Below, piece after piece: positions 9,339 to 16,430 of a stretch of DNA of 64,000 nt. The stretch is from Streptomyces sp. NP-1717. Its GTDB lineage: Bacteria > Actinomycetota > Actinomycetes > Streptomycetales > Streptomycetaceae. Within the stretch, counting starts at the first letter, position 1. Each line of letters begins with the position of its first letter. Location: positions 1-64,000 of the forward strand of contig NZ_JAAPBF010000003.1 in assembly GCF_022695985.1 (NCBI RefSeq). Direction: 5' to 3'. The translations under genes were made by a program, and so were the position numbers. The notes under the pieces are model-generated. The model was not told where the DNA came from. It ran no database searches and saw nothing but the letters and a program-made list of their open reading frames with translations.

Positions 9339-9749
9339 TCACTCCTCCCCGTTGTCCGGTGTGCCGGGACCGCCCTCAGGCGGATCGATCGGGGTGATCT
9401 CGACCTCGGGCGGGTCGCCGGGCTCCACGGACCGGCGGTTCTTCCGCCAGGCTTCGACTCCCGATCTGGTCCTGGCGAGCACCAGGTCGAAGAGCTGGGG
9501 AGCCACGGCCCCGGTCATGACCAGCATGATGTCCATGGCGACGCCCATGACGGGACCGTCACCGCCCGCGTCGCCGCCGTCCGCCCGCGGCTGCTCGTGG
9601 ATGCTCAGTTCGCCGTCGTCGACCAGGATTTCCAGGCCGCGCTCGCGCTCCAGCCACTTCCTCAGCGCGTGCACATCGACGTTCCCCGCCGCACCTCCGG
9701 CAAGTCTGACGCGAATCGAGCGATAGCCCCCGTGCTCTCCAACCGTCAT
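9339..9749 (-). CDS. EACC1-like small membrane protein (effector-associated)
   Basis: The 136-residue product has a short alpha/beta N-terminal module (IRVRLAGG, HALRKWLERERGLEI), a Gly/Asp-rich linker, a hydrophobic segment at about residues 66-92 and an acidic, Pro-rich tail. This arrangement and the position directly before a caspase gene match the family I recall as effector-associated constant component 1, described in comparative-genomics work on actinobacterial conflict systems. That assignment is from memory. The stop lies four bases before the caspase GTG, and the caspase ribosome binding site is inside this gene, so expression is linked. Function is not established; a membrane adaptor for the caspase is the likeliest role. 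Confidence 0.65.
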   Translation of the reverse strand: MTVGEHGGYRSIRVRLAGGAAGNVDVHALRKWLERERGLEILVDDGELSIHEQPRADGGDAGGDGPVMGVAMDIMLVMTGAVAPQLFDLVLARTRSGVEAWRKNRRSVEPGDPPEVEITPIDPPEGGPGTPDNGEE

Positions 9750-9853
9750 AACTCCGCATCATGGCACGGTAGTTGTGGTTCAGGCGGTTCCGATGTCACT
9801 TATTGTGACCACTCTGTAACAGATCATATGCCGCAGTGCCGTCGCCCAGCCGG

Positions 9854-9997
9854 TCATCGGCTCTGCAACCAGTACACGGCCCACGTCACCGTCGCGGAGC
9901 CCACGGCTCCGGCAGCGCCGATCGCCGCTTGGAGGAGGAGGCGGCGCCACACCGGCGTCTTGGGCTGCTCGCGCGTGGTGTCACCTGTGTCGGTCAT
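9854..9997 (-). CDS. 47-residue single-pass membrane microprotein
   Basis: I read this short frame directly from the minus strand. It opens MTDTGDTTREQPKTPVWRR, continues with one membrane-spanning stretch (LLLQAAIGAAGAVGSATV then TWAVYWL) and ends QSR-stop. A good AGGAGG lies about ten bases before the ATG. The WRR before the helix predicts an N-in orientation by the positive-inside rule. It is the first gene of the minus-strand set, 104 bp before the EACC1-like gene, and faces the HTH-repeat gene. It is below usual length cut-offs, so it may be missed by automatic annotation. The role is unknown; a third membrane component of the caspase system is an inference from position. Confidence 0.6.
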   Translation of the reverse strand: MTDTGDTTREQPKTPVWRRLLLQAAIGAAGAVGSATVTWAVYWLQSR

Positions 9998-10135
9998 GGG
10001 TGGTGGTCCTCCTGGATACGCCGGAGCCGCCGACGGTCGGTGCCCCTGGCCTCTTGCTCGTCACGACCATGGTTACCGGCCCGCGGGCCAGAACGGTGGA
10101 CTCCGGTGTTGCCAGGCGCAGACGGCATCAGCGTG

Positions 10136-10168
10136 CCCTGTTGTTGCCAGCCGTCGGCAACAACAGGG
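10136..10168. promoter_or_regulatory. 13-bp inverted repeat, candidate operator 1
   Basis: CCCTGTTGTTGCC (10136-10148) and its exact complement GGCAACAACAGGG (10156-10168) flank a seven-base spacer. It lies in the divergent promoter region between the caspase set and the HTH-repeat gene, 70 bp before the latter. It shares the half-site GTTGCC with a second palindrome 2 bp away and a lone half-site at 10106-10114. The natural binder would be the HTH protein encoded next door; a transcriptional attenuator is the alternative. Confidence 0.6.
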
Positions 10169-10169
10169 C

Positions 10170-10194
10170 GTGTTGCCAGATGAGTTGGCAACAC
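10170..10194. promoter_or_regulatory. 9-bp inverted repeat, candidate operator 2
   Basis: GTGTTGCCA (10170-10178) and TGGCAACAC (10186-10194) are exact complements around seven bases. The GTTGCC/GGCAAC core recurs in operator 1, though the cores are nine bases apart here and seven there. Two sites with one half-site sequence suggest a dimeric or cooperative repressor rather than a terminator. Confidence 0.6.
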
Positions 10195-10228
10195 ATGTCG
10201 GACGGCGGGCGCACAACTCGCGGCGGAT

Positions 10229-10249
10229 ACTGTCGGTATGCCTGACAGT
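10229..10249. promoter_or_regulatory. Inverted repeat over the HTH-repeat start codon
   Basis: ACTGTC (10229-10234) and GACAGT (10244-10249) flank the ATG at 10238. A hairpin or operator here could limit initiation of the HTH-repeat gene, whose own ribosome site is weak (GGCGGA). The arms are short, so chance is possible. Confidence 0.35.
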
Positions 10250-12562
10250 GCCTTCGAGATCATCGACGCGAACCCCGGCGGCCGGGGACGGTCGGCGCGC
10301 CTTGCCGCCCTCAAGGAGGGTCTGCCCGCGGACAAGCGGGCTTTGGCCGAGGATCTCCGGGCGCTGTTCGGTGCGCTGGGCGTGAGCGTGCGGCGGTACG
10401 CCGTGCGCCGCCATCTCGACGCCAGCTCGGTGACGCGCTATCTCAGCGGTGACCGGGTCCCGCCCTGGGACTTCGTGGCCGGCCTGATCGGCGATGTCAG
10501 AGAGGCGTCAGCACCTCTGACGCCTCAGGCGGAGGCCGCACTGCGCGAGACGCACCGGGCAGCCCTGAAGGCGAACCGTCGCAGCAGCGCCATGCAGGAA
10601 CTACAGGACGAACTGGCCGGCGCGGACGAGGAGACACGCCGGATCAGGACACGGGAACGGGCCCTGGAGCAGGCCCTGCACGACCGCGAGCGGAGTCTGT
10701 CCGAGTCGGTGAGTCGGTCCCGGCATCTGGAAATGGAGCTCGACAACCGGCAGTTGGCGCACCGGACCGATGTGGCGCTGTGGGAGGGAGAGTACGAACA
10801 GCTGCGGAGGGACTGCGACGATCTCCGCGAGGAGATGCTCCACCTGCAGGAGGCCCTCGCCGTCACGAGGGCTGAACTGATCGCCGCCGAGGTGCAGTGC
10901 AATCGGCTGGAGGCCGAGCTCGACGCCATGGCGGGGCTTGAAGGCCGGGCCGAGGGGGCGTCGTCGCTGATGGCAGCCCTGGAGGCGGCGAACCGGACCT
11001 CCTCTGTCGCTGAGCTGGTCAACGTGGTGGGTGACCTGGAGGCACGCACGCAGCAGGCCATGGCGCGTGAGCTGGTCTCCGCGGCCAGCCGTTCTCGCCG
11101 GGTCGAGGACGTGGCGGCGCTGTTGTCGGGGTTGGAGCAGGCCGGCCTTCATGCCCACGCGGTGAGCGCCGTACCCGCGTTGGTGATGACACGGCCCGTG
11201 ACCGAGACCGCGGCGCTCGCCGGTGAACTGCACCGCTCGGGCTTTGAGGACGGAGTGGCCGCGGTACTGCGGTCGTCGGTCGAGTTGAAGTCCCCGTGCG
11301 ACATCATCGGCCTCTGTCTGGGCTTGCACAGAGGCGGACAGGGCGAGCTGGCGGAGAGTCTTCTTACGGCCGCTTTCGTTGTGCGCACGGTGACCGATGT
11401 GGTCGCTGTCGCGGTATGGGCCGCAGGCACCGAGGTCGAACCGGCGAGTCTGAGCGCGCTGGGTCCGGCCGTGGATCAGCGCAGTGCTCAGGAGCTGGTG
11501 GAACTCACCATCGCGCTGCGTGCCGCGGGCCGGCACAAGCATGCCGACTCGCTGCCGGTCGCGGTCGCGGAGCGATGCGAGGCCATGAACGTCGTCAGTG
11601 TGATCGAGTGCTTCACGGCCAAGGGAATGACCGGGGAAGCCGACTTCACTCTCTCCGCGACCCAGGGCCGGGGCGTGTCCCATGTGCTGGCGCTGGTGCG
11701 TGCGCTGGTGCAGGGAAAGCACAGCGAGGCCGCCGCCTCGGTGGTGGATCTCGCGGTGAGACATCGGCCGGTGGAATACATCGCCACCATGATCGCCGAT
11801 CTGTACAGCACGAACCATTTCCCCCAGGCCGCCCAGGCGTTGATGGCCTCCATGCGGCACTCCGGCGTATCGACACGGTTCCTCCTGCGCTATCTGGACG
11901 AGACCTACCCCGGTGCGGAGGCCGTGGTGGAGATGGTCGTCGCCACGGGCAGTCCCGAACGGGCCGCCCATTTGCTGACATGCCTGGAGGGCGCCGAGCT
12001 GCCGCTGCTGGCCGAGGTGGTGTTCCAGCAGACGCTGCGGGAGAAGCCCACCGGTCACGCCGGACTGTTCCTGGACGTACTGGACCGATCCAGTGCTGCT
12101 GTCGTACGAGAAGCCGACCTGTATGCCCGGGCTTGTGCCGCACAGGGGCCGGACATGGCACCGCTTCTGCTCGCACTGACGGCTGCCGGCGGACTTCCCG
12201 CCCGCGACGCCGTGGTGCACGGCTGCATCAGCAACGGTGACGTCTCCGAACTCGTCATGCTGCTGCGGCAGTTGCACAACCTGGATCACCCGATAAGGCC
12301 ACGCGTCATGGGCGTAGTCGACCGCATCATGGTGGCCGTGACGCAGAGCTGGCCGATGGTCCGGCAGGCAACACTGCTGATGTCACTGAGCGACGCGGGC
12401 CTGACGGACGACGCCGATCGGCTGGCCCGCCGGGCCGCGGACCAGCCGAAGTTCAAGGGCATCCTGAAAAAGGAACAGACCAAACACGAGCAGAAGGTTC
12501 TCTCCCGGGCGTTCTGGGGAAAAAGCTCGCACGGCAGGGACGGTGAGCGGAACACCCCGTGA
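10238..12562 (+). CDS. HTH, coiled-coil and helical-repeat solenoid protein
   Basis: The 774-residue protein has an N-terminal XRE-like helix-turn-helix (about 28-75; VRRHLDASSVTRYLSGDRVPP) and a long charged coiled coil (about 105-235). From about 285 to 720 there are roughly a dozen degenerate alpha-alpha repeats of 31-33 residues, with units such as VTETAALAGELHRSGFEDG and AQELVELTIALRAAGRHKHA. A Lys-rich tail follows. The repeats should form a curved scaffold. Such proteins are common beside actinobacterial conflict genes, but I know of no defined function. It is transcribed divergently from the caspase set across palindromes it could bind. No NTPase motif is seen. It could be a regulator, a scaffold or both. 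Confidence 0.75.
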   Translation: MPDSAFEIIDANPGGRGRSARLAALKEGLPADKRALAEDLRALFGALGVSVRRYAVRRHLDASSVTRYLSGDRVPPWDFVAGLIGDVREASAPLTPQAEAALRETHRAALKANRRSSAMQELQDELAGADEETRRIRTRERALEQALHDRERSLSESVSRSRHLEMELDNRQLAHRTDVALWEGEYEQLRRDCDDLREEMLHLQEALAVTRAELIAAEVQCNRLEAELDAMAGLEGRAEGASSLMAALEAANRTSSVAELVNVVGDLEARTQQAMARELVSAASRSRRVEDVAALLSGLEQAGLHAHAVSAVPALVMTRPVTETAALAGELHRSGFEDGVAAVLRSSVELKSPCDIIGLCLGLHRGGQGELAESLLTAAFVVRTVTDVVAVAVWAAGTEVEPASLSALGPAVDQRSAQELVELTIALRAAGRHKHADSLPVAVAERCEAMNVVSVIECFTAKGMTGEADFTLSATQGRGVSHVLALVRALVQGKHSEAAASVVDLAVRHRPVEYIATMIADLYSTNHFPQAAQALMASMRHSGVSTRFLLRYLDETYPGAEAVVEMVVATGSPERAAHLLTCLEGAELPLLAEVVFQQTLREKPTGHAGLFLDVLDRSSAAVVREADLYARACAAQGPDMAPLLLALTAAGGLPARDAVVHGCISNGDVSELVMLLRQLHNLDHPIRPRVMGVVDRIMVAVTQSWPMVRQATLLMSLSDAGLTDDADRLARRAADQPKFKGILKKEQTKHEQKVLSRAFWGKSSHGRDGERNTP

Positions 12563-12738
12563 CCGCGACCGAAGGACGATGAGCCCGGCGACCTCAGCAC
12601 CGGCCTCATGTCCCAGGGCGCGGCCCAGGCCGGGTCACTGTTTTTGGTCGGTGACCGAGGTCCCAGAACCGCGGCCGGTCGAGGCCACATCGGTCAAACC
12701 GCACGCGCGCCGGACCCATGAGACGACCGCCCCCCGTC

Positions 12739-12775
12739 GGGACGAGTGCCGAGGCGCCTCGGCGCGGGTCGTCCC
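12739..12775 (-). terminator. Large hairpin after the methyltransferase gene
   Basis: An outer stem GGGACGA (12739-12745) with TCGTCCC (12769-12775) encloses the perfect palindrome GCCGAGGCGCCTCGGC (12748-12763). It begins about 30 bases beyond the stop of the minus-strand methyltransferase gene and is the probable terminator. The remaining 12563-12738 shows nothing I can support. Confidence 0.5.
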
Positions 12776-12803
12776 AGCGTCAGGAAATCGACCGTGGCGC
12801 ATT

Positions 12804-14156
12804 TCAGGCACCTTCGCGAACCGGCTCCAGGATCGCCACGCACTCCACGTGGTGCGTCATCGGGAACAGGTCGAACGCCCGCAGTGTCCGCGGCTTGTAG
12901 CCCGACTCCCGGAAATACGCCAGGTCGCGGGCCAGTGCCGCCGGGTCGCAGGCCACGTAGGCGATGCGGCGGGCGCCCAGGGTCGACAGGTGGGTGACGA
13001 CCTGTTTGCCGGCGCCCGCGCGTGGGGGGTCGAGGACGATCAGGTCCGTCTCGGTGATCTGGGTGCGGGGCAGCACCGTGTCGACCTTGCCGTGTTCGAT
13101 GCGGACCCTGGGGAGGTCCTTGAGGTTGTACTGGGCGTCCTCCGCCGCGCGCCTGCCGGATTCGATGCCGAGCACCGCGCCCGTCTCGCCCACGCGTTGG
13201 GCGATCGCCCCCGCGAACAGGCCCACGCCGCAGTAGAGATCGAGGGCCGTCTCGCCCCTGCGGGGCATCAGGCCCTGCATCACGGCCTCCACCAGGACCT
13301 CGGGGGCCTTCGGGTGGACCTGCCAGAAGCCGCCCATGCCGATGCGCCAGGTGCGGTCGTCGGCGCGTTCGCGGACGAAGGCGCGGCCGTGGACCCGGTG
13401 CACTCCTCCGTCGTGCTCCTCGATCCGCAGGACCGACACCGGCTTGTCCAGCTCGACCAGGGGGAGCCGGCCGCCCTTGAGGGGGGCGAGGACCACTTGG
13501 CGGTCGCCGGAGCCGGAGGCCGCGATCGCCTCGACCGAGGCCATCTGCGGCCATTCGCGCTTCTCGACGCCGAGTTCGCTGACGCCCTCGGAGGCGATCA
13601 TGCAGTGGTCGACGGGCTGTACGTCGTGCGAGCGGTGCTTGCGCAGTCCGGCCCGGCCGTCGGCGTCGACGGCGTACTGGACGCGGGTACGCCACTGGGG
13701 CACCTCGCCCGCGGGCAGTTTGTCGCCGGGCGCGGGCATGACGGTGCCGTCCCAGCCCGCCTCCTCCGGGGTGAGGCCGGCCAGCCGCTGGAGCTGTTCG
13801 GTGATGACGTCGCCCTTGAGCCGGCGCTGGGCGCCCGGCTTGGCGTGCTGCCAGTCGCAGCCGCCGCACATGCCCGGGCCCGCGTACGGGCAGGGGGCCT
13901 CGACGCGCTCCTTGGAGGCTTCCAGGACGGTGACCGCGTCGGCGCGCAGATAGCGCGAGCCCTCGTCGCCGTCCGTCACCCGGGCGACGACCTTCTCGCC
14001 GGGCAGCGCGTGCCGTACGAAGAGCACCCGGCCCCCGTCGGTGCGGGCGACGCAGTGGCCGCCGTGCGCGACGGGCCCGACCTCGACCTCGTACTCCTCG
14101 CCGACCAGCGAAGCCTGCTCAGGGGCCTGCTCTGAAGGCTGCGGTTGTGTCTGCAT
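12804..14156 (-). CDS. TRAM-domain RNA (uracil-5-)-methyltransferase, TrmA/RlmD family
   Basis: The 450-residue enzyme has an N-terminal TRAM RNA-binding domain (about 18-75), an iron-sulfur cysteine cluster in CPYAGPGMCGGCDWQH (near 90-105), and a Rossmann methyltransferase domain with the SAM loop LDLYCGVGLFAG. The C-terminal catalytic Cys is in AYVACDPAALARD, and the general-base Glu region lies at the far end. This family makes 5-methyluridine in tRNA or 23S rRNA using SAM; the single actinobacterial member is usually assigned to rRNA, but the target cannot be decided here. It stands 110 bp from the APC permease gene in the same direction. Confidence 0.85.
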   Translation of the reverse strand: MQTQPQPSEQAPEQASLVGEEYEVEVGPVAHGGHCVARTDGGRVLFVRHALPGEKVVARVTDGDEGSRYLRADAVTVLEASKERVEAPCPYAGPGMCGGCDWQHAKPGAQRRLKGDVITEQLQRLAGLTPEEAGWDGTVMPAPGDKLPAGEVPQWRTRVQYAVDADGRAGLRKHRSHDVQPVDHCMIASEGVSELGVEKREWPQMASVEAIAASGSGDRQVVLAPLKGGRLPLVELDKPVSVLRIEEHDGGVHRVHGRAFVRERADDRTWRIGMGGFWQVHPKAPEVLVEAVMQGLMPRRGETALDLYCGVGLFAGAIAQRVGETGAVLGIESGRRAAEDAQYNLKDLPRVRIEHGKVDTVLPRTQITETDLIVLDPPRAGAGKQVVTHLSTLGARRIAYVACDPAALARDLAYFRESGYKPRTLRAFDLFPMTHHVECVAILEPVREGA

Positions 14157-14267
14157 GAGGGGCTGGGCTCCAAAACGTCAAAGGCGAGGTCAGAGGCGAG
14201 AAGGTGGGGCGGCGGAAGCCAATCAGTCTACGTGCGGGCGGCGGCGCCCACCGCCACCCGCGGTCCC

Positions 14268-16319
14268 TCAGGACTTCCCCGTGGGCTCCTTCCCCGGCCG
14301 CGTGTCCACCGGCCCCCGCCGCACCGAGCCGGGCGCGCTCCACTCCGCACGCCGTCTGGCCCGCTTCTTCGCGACCTCGGAGGACTCCAGCTGGTACGGC
14401 ACGGAGGTCACCATCACGCCCGGGGAGAAGAGCAGCCGCCCCTTGAGCCGCAGCGCGCTCTGGTTGTGGAGCACCTGCTCGTACCAGCGGCCGACCACGT
14501 ACTCGGGGATGAAGATGCTGACCACGTCGCGCGGGTTCTCGGTGCGCAGGCCCTTCACGTACTCGATGACGGGCCGGGTGATCTCGCGGTACGGGGAGTC
14601 GAGGATCTTCAGCGGCACGTTGATGCCGCGCCGCTCCCACTCCTCCCTCAGCTGCTTCGTCTCGGCGGGGTCGACATTGATGGAGAGCGCCTCCAGCCGG
14701 TCCGAGCGCGTCAGTTTCGCGAACGCGAGCGCGCGCAGCGTCGGCTTGTGGACCTTGGAGACGAGCACGATGGTGTGGACGCGGGACGGCCGTACGCTGT
14801 CGGGCCCGGGGGCCTCGGCGGCGGCGATCTCCTCGGACACCCGGTCGTAGTGCCGGCGGATCGCGCTCATCGTCCCGTAGAAGATCACCATGCCGAGCAG
14901 GGCGACCCATGCCCCGTGCGTGAACTTGGTGGCCAGCACGACGATCAGGACGAGCCCGGTGAAGAAGGCGCCGAAGGCGTTGATCGCGCGTGAGCGGATC
15001 ATGTGGCGGCGCTTGGACCTGTCGCGTTCGGTCCGCAGATGGCGGTTCCAGTGCCGGACCATGCCGGTCTGGCTGAGGGTGAAGGAGACGAAGACGCCGA
15101 CGATGTAGAGCTGGATCAGCTTGGTCGAGTCCGCCCCGTAGAGCCACACCAGCAGGATGGCGGCGCCCGCCAGCAGCACGATGCCGTTGGAGAAGGCGAG
15201 GCGGTCGCCGCGGGTGTGGAGCTGGCGCGGCAGATAGCGGTCCTGGGCGAGGATCGAGCCGAGCAGCGGGAAGCCGTTGTACGCGGTGTTGGCGGCCAGG
15301 AACAGCACGAGCGCGGTGGCGGCGGCGAGCAGGACGAAGAAGAACGTGTCCGCGCCGAAGACGGCGGCGGCGACCTGGGTGATGACCGGGTTCTGGACGT
15401 AGCCCTCACCGACCGGCACACCGTCGCGCAGCAGATCCCTGCCGGGGAACTCGGCCATCTTCACATCGGTGGCCAGGGCCAGCCCGATGATGCCGCAGAA
15501 CATGGTGACGGCCAGGGTGCCCATCAGCGCCAGCGTCGTCGCCGCGTTCCTGCTCTTGGGCTTGCGAAAGGCGGGGACGCCGTTGCTGATGGCCTCGACG
15601 CCGGTCAGGGCCGCGCAGCCGGAGGAGAACGCGCGCAGCAGCAGGAAGACGAGCGCGAAACCGGCCAGTCCGCTCTCCTCCGCCTTGATCTCGAAGTGGG
15701 CGGTGGGCGCGTGCATGGTGTCGTCGAGTACGAGGCCCCGGTAGGCGCCCCACACGATCATGATGAAGACGCCGGTGACGAAGACGTACGTCGGAAAGGC
15801 GAAGAGCTTGCCCGACTCCCGTACGCCGCGCAGATTCATCAGCGTCAGGATGACGATTATCCCGATCGCGCACAGGACCTTGTTCTCGATGACGAAGGGG
15901 ATCGCCGAGCCGAGGTTCTCCACGCCCGAGGAGATCGACACGGCCACGGTCAGGACGTAGTCGACGAGCAGCGCGCTCGCGACGGTCAGTCCGGCCTTGG
16001 GACCGAGGTTGGTGTTGGCGACCTCGTAGTCGCCGCCGCCGCTCGGATAGGCGTGCACGTTCTGACGGTAGGAGGCGACGACGGTGAACATCAGGACCAC
16101 GACGGCCAGTGCGATCCACGGGCTGAAGTGGTACGCGGACGCGCCCGCGATGGAGAGCACCAGGAGGACTTCTCCTGGTGCGTAGGCCACCGAGGAGAGC
16201 GGGTCGGAGGCGAAGACGGGCAGTGCGATGCGTTTGGGAAGGAGCGTTTCTCCCAGCCTGTCGCTACGCAGCGCCCTCCCGATCAGGATCCGTTTGGGCA
16301 CGTCGGTCAGTTTCGGCAC
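14268..16319 (-). CDS. APC-superfamily permease, KimA-like (potassium transport candidate)
   Basis: The 683-residue protein has a membrane half with about 12 helices (opening LPVFASDPLSSVAYAPGEVL, then TVASALLVDYVLTVAVS and AALTGVEAISNGVPAF). A cytoplasmic C-terminal UspA-like region of about 170 residues follows (VHTIVLVSKVHKPTLRALAFA). This two-part layout matches KimA/YdaO potassium importers, whose C-domain binds c-di-AMP, but also less studied APC permeases. GTG 16319 is the best start: no ribosome site precedes it, and TACGAT lies seven bases upstream, as expected for a leaderless mRNA. Two trkA-type genes and kdpDE within 10 kb support a potassium role by context only. Confidence 0.8.
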   Translation of the reverse strand: MPKLTDVPKRILIGRALRSDRLGETLLPKRIALPVFASDPLSSVAYAPGEVLLVLSIAGASAYHFSPWIALAVVVLMFTVVASYRQNVHAYPSGGGDYEVANTNLGPKAGLTVASALLVDYVLTVAVSISSGVENLGSAIPFVIENKVLCAIGIIVILTLMNLRGVRESGKLFAFPTYVFVTGVFIMIVWGAYRGLVLDDTMHAPTAHFEIKAEESGLAGFALVFLLLRAFSSGCAALTGVEAISNGVPAFRKPKSRNAATTLALMGTLAVTMFCGIIGLALATDVKMAEFPGRDLLRDGVPVGEGYVQNPVITQVAAAVFGADTFFFVLLAAATALVLFLAANTAYNGFPLLGSILAQDRYLPRQLHTRGDRLAFSNGIVLLAGAAILLVWLYGADSTKLIQLYIVGVFVSFTLSQTGMVRHWNRHLRTERDRSKRRHMIRSRAINAFGAFFTGLVLIVVLATKFTHGAWVALLGMVIFYGTMSAIRRHYDRVSEEIAAAEAPGPDSVRPSRVHTIVLVSKVHKPTLRALAFAKLTRSDRLEALSINVDPAETKQLREEWERRGINVPLKILDSPYREITRPVIEYVKGLRTENPRDVVSIFIPEYVVGRWYEQVLHNQSALRLKGRLLFSPGVMVTSVPYQLESSEVAKKRARRRAEWSAPGSVRRGPVDTRPGKEPTGKS

Positions 16320-16430
16320 GATGAGGATCGTAAGCCGTCCGGGCTCGGCCCTCCCAAGCACCACCCCGCCCGGGCGGGGCCGGAGGCGCGCCACCCCGCG
16401 CGACGGGCGGCGGGCCCCCGGCGAACGGCG

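Noticed and set aside
10106..10194. CRISPR-like array from the repeated GTTGCC units
   Set aside because: Units are short inverted repeats with seven-base spacers; there are no 25-40 bp direct repeats with unique spacers and no cas genes.
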